Shown: one piece after another, positions 46,218-58,107 of the stretch
Numbering within the stretch: the first letter of the stretch is position 1
Layout: every line of letters starts with the position of its first letter
Translations under genes and position numbers: made by a program
Notes under the pieces: model-generated
What the model was told of the DNA's origin: nothing
What the model saw: the letters and a program-made list of their open reading frames with translations, nothing else
The model's database searches: none
Source: Clavaria fumosa
Taxonomy: Eukaryota > Basidiomycota > Agaricomycetes > Agaricales > Clavariaceae
Reading direction: 5' to 3'
Assembly (NCBI GenBank): GCA_951802425.1
Contig: OX637796.1
Location: forward strand, 2,542,001-2,606,000
DNA length: 64,000 bases

Positions 46218-48917
46218 ATGCTCCCTAGTCCTTTACGTGCCGCTCGACTAGCAAGCTCACCTTCCGTTGTCTTCTCTGTACCTAGGCGTCAAGGAGCCTC
46301 TCTTAACCGTGTCTCCAGGCCTAGAATCACGAGCAATGCCGTTCGACTGGTGAAGATCAGAGCCAAGGCGGCGGGAGTCCGGCCGGAAGCAGATTCTCCC
46401 GTCCAGAGTTCGAAGGGGCTGGGTTCCTTTTTCCAGGACACAAGGCTAGAGCATCTGCGTCTCAAAGCCGAAGAGTCTCCTGCAAACAAGGGTCCCGGGA
46501 ATGACGGCAAGTCACCCAAAAACAACGACCCGAAACCGGACATTCTAAAGGACCTGGAGGGCTTTTTTCACCCGCAATCCTCGAAAGGGTCATCCAAGCA
46601 ATCTGAATCGGATCCTTCCCAACGTTCAAAGGAACCTAGTGGGAAACCCCCACCCCCATCCGACAATGGTTTCACTTTCAATCAAGTAGCCGCGCTCCTC
46701 GCGTCATCTGCTATTGCCTGGTACCTTTCTCACCCAGGTTCATCGTCGAAGGAGATCACATGGCAGGAATTCCGCAATGCTTTCCTTGACAAGGGGCTTG
46801 TGGACAGACTCATCGTCGTCAATCATCGAATAGTTCGAGTCAAACTGCACTCCAACGCAACGGGTCAAGTGTACCCCCCCGCTATTGCAGGCGGCATGGA
46901 CTATTACTTCTCCATTGGCACACTCGATTCCTTTGAGCGCAAACTTGATGAGGCTCAAAACGAACTTGGCATACCGAGCCACGAGCGCATACCGGTCGCA
47001 TATCGCGAGGAAATACCAGCCTTTGCCACGTTACTAAATCTCGCACCTACACTGCTCCTCATTGGCGCCATATGGTGGGGCGGCCGCAAGTTACGCAACG
47101 GGTCATCGAGAAGCGCCGGCATCTTCAGTATTGGGAAAAGCAAAGCCAAGAGGTTCAACAAGGATACCGATGTCAAGGTCAAGTTCAGCGACGTCGCAGG
47201 GATGGACGAGGCCAAGGAGGAGATTATGGAGTTTGTGAAATTCCTCAAGGAACCCCAGCGGTACGAGAAGCTAGGCGCGAGGATACCACGCGGTGCCATT
47301 TTATCCGGTCCACCCGGTACTGGCAAGACCTTACTTGCAAAAGCGACTGCCGGCGAAGCTAGTGTCCCTTTCCTCTCAGTTTCAGGTTCTGAGTTCGTGG
47401 AGATGTTCGTCGGCGTAGGCTCATCGAGGGTTCGTGACCTATTCTCGTCCGCGAGAAAGAACGCGCCTTGTATCATCTTCATCGACGAGATCGATGCCAT
47501 CGGGAAGAAGCGAGGCAAAGGCGGCAATTTCGGAGGCAACGATGAGCGAGAGTCCACTCTCAATCAGCTGTTGGTCGAGATGGATGGGTTTGGCACTCAC
47601 GAGTACGTTGTCGTGCTTGCCGGAACGAACAGACCAGATGTCCTCGATCCGGCTCTTATGCGGCCTGGTCGGTTTGATCGCCACATCGCAATTGACAGAC
47701 CGGACGTCTCAGGGCGCAAAGGCATCTTCAAGGTCCACCTCAAACCCCTCAAGCTTTCTGACAAGCTACCCCTGCTGGATGCTTTAGCGCAGAAGCTGGC
47801 GGTGCTCACTCCTGGGTTCTCTGGCGCGGACATTGCAAATGTGTGCAATGAAGCAGCGTTGCACGCCGCTCGACATGAATCGGAGTCTGTGGAAGAGCGG
47901 GATTTCGAGAGCGCGATCGAACGAGTCATCGCCGGACTGGAGCGGAAGACTAGGGTGCTGAGCAAGGAGGAGAAAAAAACCGTGGCTTATCATGAGGCTG
48001 GCCACGCCGTATGCGGCTGGTTCCTGGAGCACGCGGATCCGCTACTCAAAGTCAGCATCATTCCGCGGGGCGTGGGCGCGCTCGGCTACGCTCAGGTTCG
48101 TCCATCATTGCTGCTGTCTTTCGATGTATTTGACTGGTGTCATCCAAACAGTACCTGCCACCAGATCGATACCTTCTTTCCACTCCTCAAATGGTGGATC
48201 GCATATGCATGACCCTTGGTGGCCGCGTATCCGAGGAGATCTTCTTTGGTCCAGAGAATATCACAACGGGAGCACAGGATGACCTTCAGAAAATAACCCG
48301 GATGGCGTTCGAAGCTTGCGCCAATTATGGAATGAATAGCATTATTGGCCCCGTGAGCTACGGTGGCCAGAAAAGCGCAAGTGAAGGCTGGACGAAGCCA
48401 TTCAGCGAGAAGACTAGCGAGCTGTTGGATGCCGAAGTCCGCAGGATGATCACGTGAGTCGTATGCAACGCTTTCGTGGGTCTTTCGCTAACGGTCATGT
48501 TCTTGCAGGACCGCACACCAGCGGACTACGGAGTTGTTGACGAAGCACCGAGACGATGTAGAGAAGGTTGCTCAATTGTTGCTCGAGAAGGAGGTTTTAA
48601 CACGGTTTGTCTTGGGATCTACTGTATCTGAAACTGCGATGTTAATTAGCTTTCGTCTGGACAGTGAGGATATGATTTCGCTTCTTGGAAAGCGTCCGTT
48701 CGCTGGTCGCTCGGACGACATGGACAAATGGCTAGACGAAAACAAAGGAACACACGAGCGAAGCGCTCCGCCACCCTTCGAGGCTGCGCCAGCGACGGCA
48801 GACGAACAGACCCCTGCTGGTACGAAACCAGCTGAACAGACCCCAGTCGCCGCTGCCACAAAAACAGATGAACCGACCCCGGTTGCCGCTGCTACAAAAA
48901 CAGAGGGCCAGCCATAA
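46218..48917 (+). CDS. Mitochondrial m-AAA (FtsH-type) metalloprotease
   Basis: Inner-membrane ATP-dependent protease of the Afg3/Yta12 class. The N terminus is Arg/Ser-rich ([20 protein letters not shown]), as a mitochondrial presequence. Two membrane segments flank the intermembrane domain ([19 protein letters not shown] and [15 protein letters not shown]). AAA motifs: GPPGTGKT (Walker A), IIFIDEIDA (Walker B), [20 protein letters not shown] (sensor and second region of homology). Protease: the zinc motif HEAGH in [14 protein letters not shown]-terminal protease parts continue in later exons ([65 protein letters not shown]). The protein ends in three imprecise repeats of [11 protein letters not shown] type, not usual for the family. 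I cannot decide between the Afg3 and Yta12 orthologues by eye. Confidence 0.94.
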
Positions 48918-49297
48918 CTTCTTATTTGACACACTACTGTATCTATACTATAATTTACATTGAAAATGTCAAATACAGCACTTATTTTTGCACAGCAGAA
49001 TTAAGGTACTGTACTAGTCCTGTTACAGATCAATATATGTCTCAGTGTCAGCAAGGATAAGTGGCTACCACTCCAGGGTGGGCATCAACTCACTACCAGA
49101 TTTATCAGGTGTACTCAGTCCAGTTAATATACCCAATTAATGGGGACAATGCACAATGGGTGTCAGTCTTACTGTATGGTTTATAGCTCACTTCACACAT
49201 CATCCATGCAAAACACAGGACTTGTGATCTCGCGACCTCCATCGTAGACATCACCATGATTTGACCGCGAGCGTCGCTCCCTCCTTTGAGTTTGGAC
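48918..49297. other. Convergent intergenic gap m-AAA protease / UreD
   Basis: 380 bp between two stop codons, AT-richer than the surroundings, expected to hold two 3' UTRs. No gene seen. Confidence 0.5.
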
Positions 49298-50351
49298 TCA
49301 AACAAATGCTTTCCTGTAGACATCTGCTCCGATAATGTTTTCTAATCCCAACAGAGCTTCTTTCAGCCATGTCTTCACTGTTTCTGTTTCTGTCCCAGCA
49401 ACCCTCACGATGCAGCCTCCTCCGCTCGAGATCGGACTGAGAGACCATAGAATGGCTGCAGGCCTCTGAGAATTAAACACAGAGATGGCTTCATATCGCT
49501 CAGAGAGTCCTTGGACGATTCCACAAACCAAAGGTCCGTAGAGTATGACTGTCGCATAGCACCTGTACGGGGCGAGCCTCTCTCCCAACGTGCGCCGAGG
49601 AGAAGAAAACACGCGACCAGCCTCGCCGCTCGCATCCTCCGGGTTTTCGAGGAGCATCACGTCCCGCGCGACGCGCACGTCGTCAACCCAAAGCTCGTTG
49701 GCGCTGTGGTACCGCGAGAACGCCCACACCTCCCCGCGCGCGCTGCGGCCGCAGGTGAGCCAGTCAAGCAGCACGGCGGACGCGTCGCCGCGCAGGCGGA
49801 ACATCTGCGTCTGCGTATATGAAGCGGAGCGGAAGCAGGTCACCGGGTCCGGGAGTAGGAAGAGCGCGCCCCCATTCGCGTTCACGGTCACGTCTAGCAT
49901 GCTCTTTGTCGTGCTGTCAACGTCATCGCGCGGGCTCGAGGACAGATGGGTTTCGCGCTGGACGGCGGCTCTGCCACCCTGCCGCGTCTTGAAGACTTTT
50001 GTGGAGCCCTAGATCAGGTGTACGTAGTCAATCTCATCATGATCTGGAATGCGAGGGCCTCCTCGTTAGCTCAGGCCAGAGACTTACCTGGGAGAGCAAC
50101 ATCAACATGCTACCTTCCCCAACATTGACGGTCAGTTTAACGCAATCGCCACCTACAAGCCCCCCTCCATAGGAGAGAACGTAGACGATGGCGACACCCT
50201 GCCGGAAGATCCTGGGTGACAGTAGTTTCAGCGGATATGTAGCTGAAAGTTCGGAGAACGCGACGTCGGAGCCATGCGACTCTAGAGATATCCGCCCATT
50301 CCCGATGCTCACTTGTGGCATTGAGAATGGGTAGGTCATGGCTAGCGTCAT
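49298..50351 (-). CDS. ureD: Urease accessory protein UreD
   Basis: UreD/UreH works with UreF and UreG to load nickel into urease. Two exons joined by a GTAAGT intron (about 49999-50085): the first gives GRISLESHGSDVAFSELSAT, YPLKLLSPR and VYVLSYGGGLVGGDCVKLTV with GSMLMLLSQ; the second starts GSTKVFKTRQGG and continues ANGGALFLLPDPVTCFRSAS, WLTCGRSARGEVWAFSRYHS and VDDVRVARDVMLLEN. The SYGGGLVGGD and LLPDPVTCF motifs are the classic UreD signature. The end GADVYRKAFV is normal. In-frame ATGs at 50351, 50339 and 50321 are all possible; the first is used here, while 50321 (MPQVSIGNGRI) fits best with the usual short lead. No other urease gene lies in the window. Confidence 0.9.
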
Positions 50352-50659
50352 GGCGGAAGCGAAACACGGCTCCAGTCAAACCGAAAAGCGCTTCGTTGTC
50401 CTGCAGCGCTCAATCTTGAGACTGAACAATGCCATTGGATTGTAGTTATGAGTAGGATACATATCAAGAACGTGAAGGAGAAAGAACGTGAAGGAGAGGC
50501 AACGTGAGTCGACGTGATGCAAAATGAGATCCAAAGGAGTGACAGTGATGCGCTGAAAAATCAGGTGCGTACATAGTGCGTGAGTGTTCCGGCAGAATAA
50601 AACAACAGGGCATAGTCGAATGAAATAGCCGAGAAGATATGAAGGAATCGTGGAGTTAT
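50352..50659. other. Tandem gap UreD / BYR4
   Basis: 308 bp: UreD promoter (right to left) and BYR4 3' UTR. A short imperfect repeat GAACGTGAAGGAGA occurs twice around 50468-50494. No gene seen. Confidence 0.5.
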
Positions 50660-53324
50660 TCAGTACTTGCGCGTAGCCAGTGAACGGATTTCATATAGTT
50701 GAGGCCGAATGGAGCTCTTCACTCCAGCTACCGGCTTCAGCAGCCACCCTTTCATCTCAGCGCGATGTCTGTGTTCTGCCAGCCGACACTTGGCCTTGAA
50801 CTCCTCGTCGACATCGCACATAATGAAGGGGCGGGACCCTCGTTCGCTGTTGCTCGACTCGGACATAGTTCGTGAATGGCTTGGCGCAGGGCTGAGGGCA
50901 AATTGTAATGATGACGTGCTGCCAGTGCTCAGACTTGGGTCGGGCGTCGCAGAAAGGGGAGTGAGACGAGCGCGGATGGTGCCACCTTTCATTTCCCACC
51001 CATCTTCCTCGTCGTCCGCCAAGTTAGCGAAGACGTCTGGCTCGTCCTCTTCCGGCAGTAGAGTCGATATCCAGCACATTTGGACTGGATCGAACATCAT
51101 GTTCCCAACTTTGCGCGCACCTGCAGCAAGAGAACCGACGGTAGAGCCGAGAGAAGAGCCCGAGAGATGTGTAATGAGCGCAGGACGGGTTGAAGTGCCG
51201 ACTGCAGCATCGAAGTCGCGTAGAACATGTTCGTTACCCTCCCATCGAAGCGTCTTTGGGTTCCACTTCATATCTCCGACGACTGCGATTAATCTCATTC
51301 AAAGCCGAGTCGTACTGGAAGGCGGAAGCAACCTACCCTTAGGCGCATTTGAACCACCTAAATTACGGATGAGCGTGGGCTTCCTGACAGGACGTGCAGG
51401 CTGGGCCGCTTTCTTTTTCTTCGAAGTGTCTGCTTCGGCATCCTTGGAGGGAAATGCTACACGTCCTGTCTTTTTCGCGGTGTTTGACACAAGAGACTGG
51501 GCTACTGGTGCATGGACACTTTCAAAGTCTGTCGAAATAAAAGGGTATATCTTTTGGCCTTCACGACATATTTAATGAGTACGTACCAACGCCTGAAGCA
51601 GATAAAGATTTCTTCCTTTCTCTGCAGGCTGTGCCCTGTTCAACGGCCTTCGCCGAGTGGGAACCACCAGGCACTCGGTTGCCATAGCCCTTTGGCTGGA
51701 CTCGATACCGACGCTCCTTCTCGCGATCGGTTGGTAAATCCTCGATCCCATCAAGCTCAGTACCATCGCCATACATCCGTTGTCGTTTTGGTTTGCGAAG
51801 AAATTTGGGTACCGGAGCTAAATTGATAGGTGGCGTGATCCTGCGAGATCGTGACGACAAGGACGACGAGGGAGAGAGAGAGATCGGAGAGGTTGCTCGG
51901 GCTGCTTTGGCTGCAGCTGGAAAGATGGATGCCAGCGATGGGCGAGACTTATGTCGAGACGCTGACATCGGGAGGCTAAGCCGCAAAGCCGCAGAATAAG
52001 ATGGAGGGCTCGAAGAGCGTGTTGTGGGAAGTACAACCTCTCCAAGAGACAGCCGGCTGACAGAGCTGCTTTGTGATTTTGCGCGCGAGGCTGCCGTAGG
52101 TGCATCATAACGTGTGCCCTTACTCTTGCTGAGTGAATTAGACGCCCCCTGTCCTGAAGTAGCAGGCTGTCGTCCGGCTTCCAAGGACGATAGGGATGCT
52201 TTCCTAACAAACCTACATTGCACAGATGAGGGATTTGGAGGCTTGAAACCAGGTTGGGATTTCTGAGTGCGCAGACTGCTCGCTCTAGGTGGATTCGCAG
52301 TGGGTGGATTCGCAGTAGCAGAAGGCGGGGTGAGAGCTTGGAATGTTTGCGAGCGGATAGGACGAAGAGGAGGTGACGGAGATAGACGAAGCTTCTGGAA
52401 CTGACGTGTTGAGGAGAGGGGTGGGTGAGAAGGTGACTTGGCGCGAACTATCTTCGCTCGGGAGGGTGGGCGTGGAATCAGGACGCTGCGAGAAGGTAGG
52501 CTATCGCTACGTTTGGTAGCACGAAAAACTTGTTGTTTTTGCGTATGGTGAAGACGGCCCACTGTGAGGTCTACATCGTCATTTATGACGAGACCGATCT
52601 CAAAATTCTCTTCCGGATCAGAACTCGTGACCCTGGGTGTGACATCCGGAACTGGGGCTGTCTTCCTGTTCTCCAAGATGGTTGCCAGATGTCGGCCTCC
52701 CTGGGGCGATTCAAAAAGCCCAGGAGGCACCAACAAACCATCTAAGACATCCTCGTCCTCTTCAGCTTCTGAACATGGCAGTGATTCGGAGGTTGCTGAG
52801 TTAGACAACGGCGACGCGTCAGCAAGGCTGAGGGAAGAATACGCGTCGGATGATTGAGATGATGAGGTGTGATCCCTGTCTCCCCATTCAAATAGCTTTG
52901 AGGCTCGGTGAGATAAGGACAAGGGGGCGAGCGAGAGTTGTGTGAGGTCTGATGGTAAGGCAAACGCGTCCTCAAGATCTTCATCTACAGGCATGGACGA
53001 TGTCTTGGAGATGTCACGAGGAAAAGCAGAGAGCTTGATGGTCGAGGCACCCTCATCATCATCATCTTGATCAATAAGCGGAGGGCGGATGGTGACCATG
53101 TGGCCGTGCGCGCTGAGAGATCTGGCGGCCATTCCGGCCAAAACAGCCTTTGCTTTAGCACCGCCAGTTTTTCCCAAATTCATCTCCACGTCCCAGTCCT
53201 CGGTGTCGTCCTTGTCGAACAAGTTGTCGGAAGCATGGAGGCCGTCACCCTCAGGTAAGTCAAAATCGGCGTCCGTCCATACTTCTTGAGGAGAGGAGCT
53301 GGTAGGAGCAGGAATGGTAGCCAT
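50660..53324 (-). CDS. BYR4: Mitotic checkpoint / septation GAP subunit BYR4 (Bfa1-like)
   Basis: Byr4 with Cdc16 forms the GAP for the Spg1-type GTPase that controls septation and mitotic exit. The first long exon (53324 to about 51585) encodes an acidic start VWTDADFDLPEGDGLHASDN and a long Ser/Pro-rich disordered part containing RRITPPINLAPVPKFLRKPK and RQRMYGDGTELDGIEDLPTD. Three smaller exons follow. They carry KPTLIRNLGGSNAPK, GDMKWNPKTLRWEGNEHVLR, RPALITHLSGSSLGSTVGSL, GARKVGNMMFDPVQMCWIST and EEDEPDVFANLADDEEDGWE. The last part is the clearest Byr4 signature and contains the MCWIS tryptophan block. The protein ends LYEIRSLATRKY. Confidence 0.92.
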
Positions 53325-53541
53325 GAGGCCACCTTATGTTGGTTGTCGAAGAGAAAAGAGAAACTGAGCAAAATGAAAGGAGAGGTGGGATATAAGAGAC
53401 AAGCAGAAGGTACAACAAGGAGGAGGAGAATATCGCGAGGGAGGGAAATCACGGTCACAGTGTGACGTCCTCGATGCAAACAAATAGAGTAATACAAATA
53501 CAAATAACACCACCTGTCACAACACGTGTCGTCATCAGTCA

Positions 53542-56500
53542 TCAGTACGGCATCAGCCTGCGTAGCTCGCGCGCGTCGCGCTCTATTTCCGATTCCTCTC
53601 CACTCAACTCTTCTTCGTTTCTCTTCCCATCTTCCAAACTCTCAAGCACAAAGTCTAATCCGGACCGCATCCGTATCTGTCTCTCTGCCATTGTTTCTGC
53701 GAACGTCTTCAGCTCGCGAGGCTCAAATACCTTCCTCAGTGGCCCGAAAGCCAGTAAATAGAGCTCTGATTCAACGTCAGAGATATTCTTGATCATGACA
53801 CAAGTGACTCACCTTTATACAAAGGGCATTCACCGATAGCCCGAAATAACACATTTTTCGCTCTTTGGAATTGACCTACTCGTATCTCGAATTCAACAAA
53901 TAATCGCCATAGTATTGTACTTCCTTTTGTCCTTGTGTAACAAGAATCGTTCAGTTTATTTTACAATTGGCGTGGTCAAGTCACTCACCTGTCGTTCTGC
54001 ATCGCAGCCGACAGACCGTTCCTAGTTCTTTCTACCTCCGCCTCCCACCGTCCTCGTTCCCAGCCCGCGATCCAGACTTCTGCTGCCCTTCGCGCGACAT
54101 TCTTCTCGGGTATCTCGCGTCCACCAGCTGGCGCCTGAGTGTCCCCTAAAATCGCCCTGACTTTTCCCCACACCCCCTGCCCTTTCTCCGCATGCAGGAA
54201 GAGTCCCAAAACGATTGTGTTGTTCGGGTATCTGGCCATGGCCTTCTCGACCCGCTCGCGTAGTAAGGAAGGCGGCATTGGATTTTTCAGTACCGTCCCA
54301 TGTCGATAGAGCATCAGCAACGAAGCGACCATCAGACTCTCATCAGCAACGGATCCCAGCTCATCCCCGCCCCCAACACGCTCGTCATAGACTCCAAGCG
54401 CAGAGGTCACCGAGGACGTCAGGAGCTCAAGTAATGCTCTCAATTTCACCCATGCCTCTCTCTCTTTCCACGGTCCGCTGTCAGTCAACAGGTAGGCATC
54501 TTCTAGACGTTTTTTCGCTCTCAAAATAGCGACGCCGCTTGTACCTTCGACGCCCGCAGACTTCAATACGACCCGGATCACGGCATCCAATTTACCTTCC
54601 AACCATTCCATCTCCGCCCAATCCCACCACAATAAAGGAACGGCCGGTGCAATTGCTGGAGCAGGTGAAACGACAAGGACCGCATTGTATACTTTCCGAG
54701 CTTCATCCGGCCGGCCACGGAGGCGTTCAAGCTGAGCATGACATCGCCAATGCGGGAGGGATTCACGTGCAGCGGACAAGAATGAACGGGAAAGCTTGTG
54801 CGCACTGGGGCAGCTTGAATTTCGTGCTCCGATTAAAAGCTACAAAGGAACGATCACACACACCTCTTCATGTTGAGAGCCGCTTCGAACGCCAAAGTCA
54901 GAATGTCCCATTCGACATCATCATTGCCCATGCGTAGTTGCTCAAATAGCCGCTTTGCAAGAGAAACATTAGATCCTAGATTCTCCAGGTTGTCCTTGGT
55001 CCATAGCCCTGCTGTCTCTCCATCCCAGCATTCCAAAGCATTTACAACGCCACTACTCCAGCTTCGAACGGGAGCAAAACCTCTCGCGTACTCCAGTTCC
55101 CGACCGATTAGCACACCAGCGTGGGCGACCGAAGAGGACCGCGTCTGCGCTTCACAAGGAGGAAAAATTCGGGACAGAAAAACGGGACTGACGAGATGCA
55201 TGTCAGCCCATCTGTCGTCCGCGTTCTCGTGCAATGTGGCATCAAGCGAAGTACTGAGGCCCGGTATATGCAGTCCAAGAACAGACAGCCATATAAGTCG
55301 CAGGATGCTCTTGGCGCGTGGTGATTGTAAAGAGAGAAGCATTGGGCGAATATCGCTGAAGAAGATGATGGCATACGGATCCGAATCACCGTCGTTCACA
55401 TCCATGGACCTCATGGGCAAACTCAACACACGATCCGAATGAATTTCAGTAGTAGCCCATCGAGTATAGGGATCCAAGATTGAGTTTTGCAGTTCCGATC
55501 CGAGCGAGGCGGACATCGACGGCGGATGCGAATGCGAAGTTTGATCAGAAGAAATCCAGGCAGCCCAGCCAATAGCCCCAGGCTCTCCTATCCGAGGATT
55601 TTCTGTTTCCCAGAACTGTTCAAGCCTGTCTAGTTGTACCTCGAAAGGCTGGCCGTCATAAGCTTGCGGGAGCCGAAAAGTGCTAAGGGTAAGTGTTAAG
55701 CGTAAGTTGAAGCAAGTGTAACCAATATGAAGCAGGAGCCGCACAACTCGGCTTGCGCTTGAAATATGGCTGTACATCTTTCGACATAACCTGACGTAAC
55801 ACCAATGACAAACTGGGCTGACAATCGGCGACAAGGGACGAACCTGCACTCTGCAACGCGACCACCGTACGCCAGAATACTCTGAGTTTCGCCATCTCGC
55901 CAGCCTCTCCCGACGGAAGTGTCGCCAATATCCGTTGTGCATCCAGAATCACCCCGTCAATTCCACCACTGGCCCGCCTTAGACGCCATTCGAACCATTC
56001 CATCCACATGTCAATTCCGCCAACTTGGAGCGCATCTTCCCATTCGATCTGGAGCCTGTTTTCATGCCATATTTCTTCGCCTGCTTTGAGGTATCGGAGA
56101 CGGAGTGCTTTTGAGGAGCGGTTATCCGGGTGGGCAGATAATGCGCGAGACAACACGGATAATGTTATGTCAGCCCGAGCTTTGAGCGCATTCTTCGAGT
56201 CTGAAGGTACACTCAACAAAGTGCATGAGAGCAACGAAGACCATGACACGATGTCAGTAGGGTCAGTCGCAAGTTTATGTTCAAGGACTTTTAACTTCTC
56301 TTGATGGGCGGATATAGGTGGGCCGTCAGAGTCGGAGCTGCCGCTATCGGAATTAGAGGAACCAGAGTCGGAATGGACATCGTTGATTGAACGGTAAACT
56401 TGGTCAATCTCGTTCCTTTTCTGCGAGAAAATTTGCGGAATCTCGTCAACATCTTCAAATACGCGAATATTGGATGTGCCAAACAGGCGCCTTGCCGGAG

Positions 56501-57090
56501 CAGATGTGAGCAACACGCGAGTGTGAGAATCAGTCAAGGCCGGCATCTTTGAATGGGTGTAAGCCCCGCTCGATACAGACAAAACACCGGCGCAAGCACC
56601 TTTTGCTTAGTACTCCGAAGGCCAACCTCAACAACACCCACTCCCCGATGTAAAGCGAACAAGGCGTTACCTAGTCCTAGTACCTTCCTGCCGCCTTGAG
56701 TATTATGAGATGTTCACGTAGTCAGATGCAGCTCACTCACCATTTCACTGAGTTGTACCTCGGTACGTCATTGGAGTGGAGGCGACCGTATGCAACATTC
56801 ATTGGATCGCCTTTGCGGTCAGAGTAGAAAAATGAAGATCCTTCGGATGCGCGTGCATCAAAACCGTCGACCCTCCGAGCATGACCCAAGTCTGACCCTT
56901 CAACCTCGTACATCTTCTCGTCATGCTTTCGCTTCTTATTCTTCTTACGCGTCTCCTTCACCCGTTCTCGCTTCCTGCTCTTGTCATGACTGGTTTCTGA
57001 TAGAGTTAGTGCTTGTGTATTTGGACCTGGGTCTAAGTCAGGGAAAGAACTGAATGACGGAGGGAAAGAGGAGAAGGAAGGAGCCGACAT
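53542..57090 (-). CDS. NRDE2: NRDE2-like nuclear RNA surveillance / RNAi protein
   Basis: NRDE2 is a TPR/HAT-repeat nuclear protein; in animals it binds the exosome helicase MTR4, and in worms it is needed for nuclear RNAi. The first exon starts MSAPSFSSFPPSFSSFPDLD, passes through a Lys/Arg cluster (RKRERVKETRKKNKKRKHDE) and reaches FYSDRKGDPMNVAYGRLHSN with DVPRYN, the family N-terminal block. A splice to KVLGLGNALFALHRG and a further one to MPALTDSHTRVLL continue into HAT-like helices: VLEHKLATDPTDIVSWSSLL, GIDMWMEWFEWRLRRASGGI, EVQLDRLEQFWETENPRIGE, VPLLWWDWAEMEWLEGKLDA and VWIAGWERGRWEAEVERTRN. The last exon gives AFGPLRKVFEPRELKTFAET with ERDARELRRLMPY, matching the family end. Introns are numerous and some internal boundaries are uncertain. 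The start is 92 bp from NIP7. Confidence 0.9.
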
Positions 57091-57182
57091 GCCAGTGAGC
57101 GGGCGGGACGAGTGTATGATGTGCTGACTAAGCAATTGGCTGCCAAAAAAAGAAAGAAAAAAAGCTTAGAGCGCTCCGCGCC
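57091..57182. promoter_or_regulatory. Very short bidirectional promoter, NRDE2 / NIP7
   Basis: Only 92 bp separate the two divergent start codons, including a purine run AAAAAAAGAAAGAAAAAAAG near 57146-57165 that may serve as a nucleosome-excluding element. Function inferred from position. Confidence 0.5.
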
Positions 57183-57987
57183 ATGCGTCCGTTGACTGAG
57201 GATGAGAGCAAGGCCGTGTTCACAAAGCTAGCAAACTACATTGTACGTCTGCGTTGACCTTGTCTGTAAAAGTACCCCATATCGTGGCATTGGCAGGGAA
57301 AGAACCTCGTTCACCTCATCGATCGAAAAGACGAACCGCATTGCTTCAGACTGCACAGAGGCAGAGTATTCTATGTCTCCGAGACCTCGATGCGACTCGC
57401 CATCTCAGTTGCTAGGCCGAACCTGGTCAGTCTCGGTACATGTCTCGGGAAATTTAGCAAAAGTGGCAAATTCAAGTTGCACATCACCGCCCTCGACTCC
57501 CTTGCGCAGTACGCCAAATACAAGGTATCTTTTCATTCTTTCCTCCCACAGCCCGCGACCTTTATCTTCCATAGGTCTGGATTAAACCGAACGGGGAGAT
57601 GCCCTTCCTGTATGGGAATCATGTCGTCAAAGCTCACCTTGGCCGAATAACGGAGGATACTCCCGAACATCAAGGTGTTGTGGTATTCAGTATGAGCGAC
57701 ATCCCATTGGTAAATTTGATGGATGGTTAGAAGCTCGTTCCTAAGCTCATCTTTCTTTCAGGGCTTTGGGGTTACTGCACGCTCAACAGTTGACACAAGG
57801 AAACTCGATCCTACGGCCATCATCGTATTTCATCAAGCGTACGTGATTTCAAAGTGTTTTGGCAATTATTTGCTAACCCGTGTCATCAGCGACGTTGGGG
57901 AGTACTTGCGAGACGAGGTAAGATTGCTTCCCCTCGGCTCGGCTCTCCAGCCACTGATCTACCTTATTGTAGGAGACTCTATTCTAG
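57183..57987 (+). CDS. NIP7: 60S ribosome biogenesis factor NIP7
   Basis: NIP7 is a PUA-domain protein for 27S pre-rRNA processing. The spliced protein starts MRPLTDDE-like (here [20 protein letters not shown]), then [60 protein letters not shown], the PUA domain region [20 protein letters not shown] with [40 protein letters not shown] and the C terminus [12 protein letters not shown]. Introns fall after NYI (57242-57297), inside YAKYK (about 57524-57580) and at three more places, the last one (57931-57972) preceding a 15-nt final coding exon. Length and domains are normal. Confidence 0.95.
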
Positions 57988-58107
57988 GGCTAGACTGAGC
58001 ATCATCTTCACATTTGTATTTAGTCATGTACGCTTGTCTACAAGCATTCCTGGGATTTATGCCTTACTCCCGGGTTGCCTGTGCTTTAATTTTCCTACGA
58101 CCCTTCA

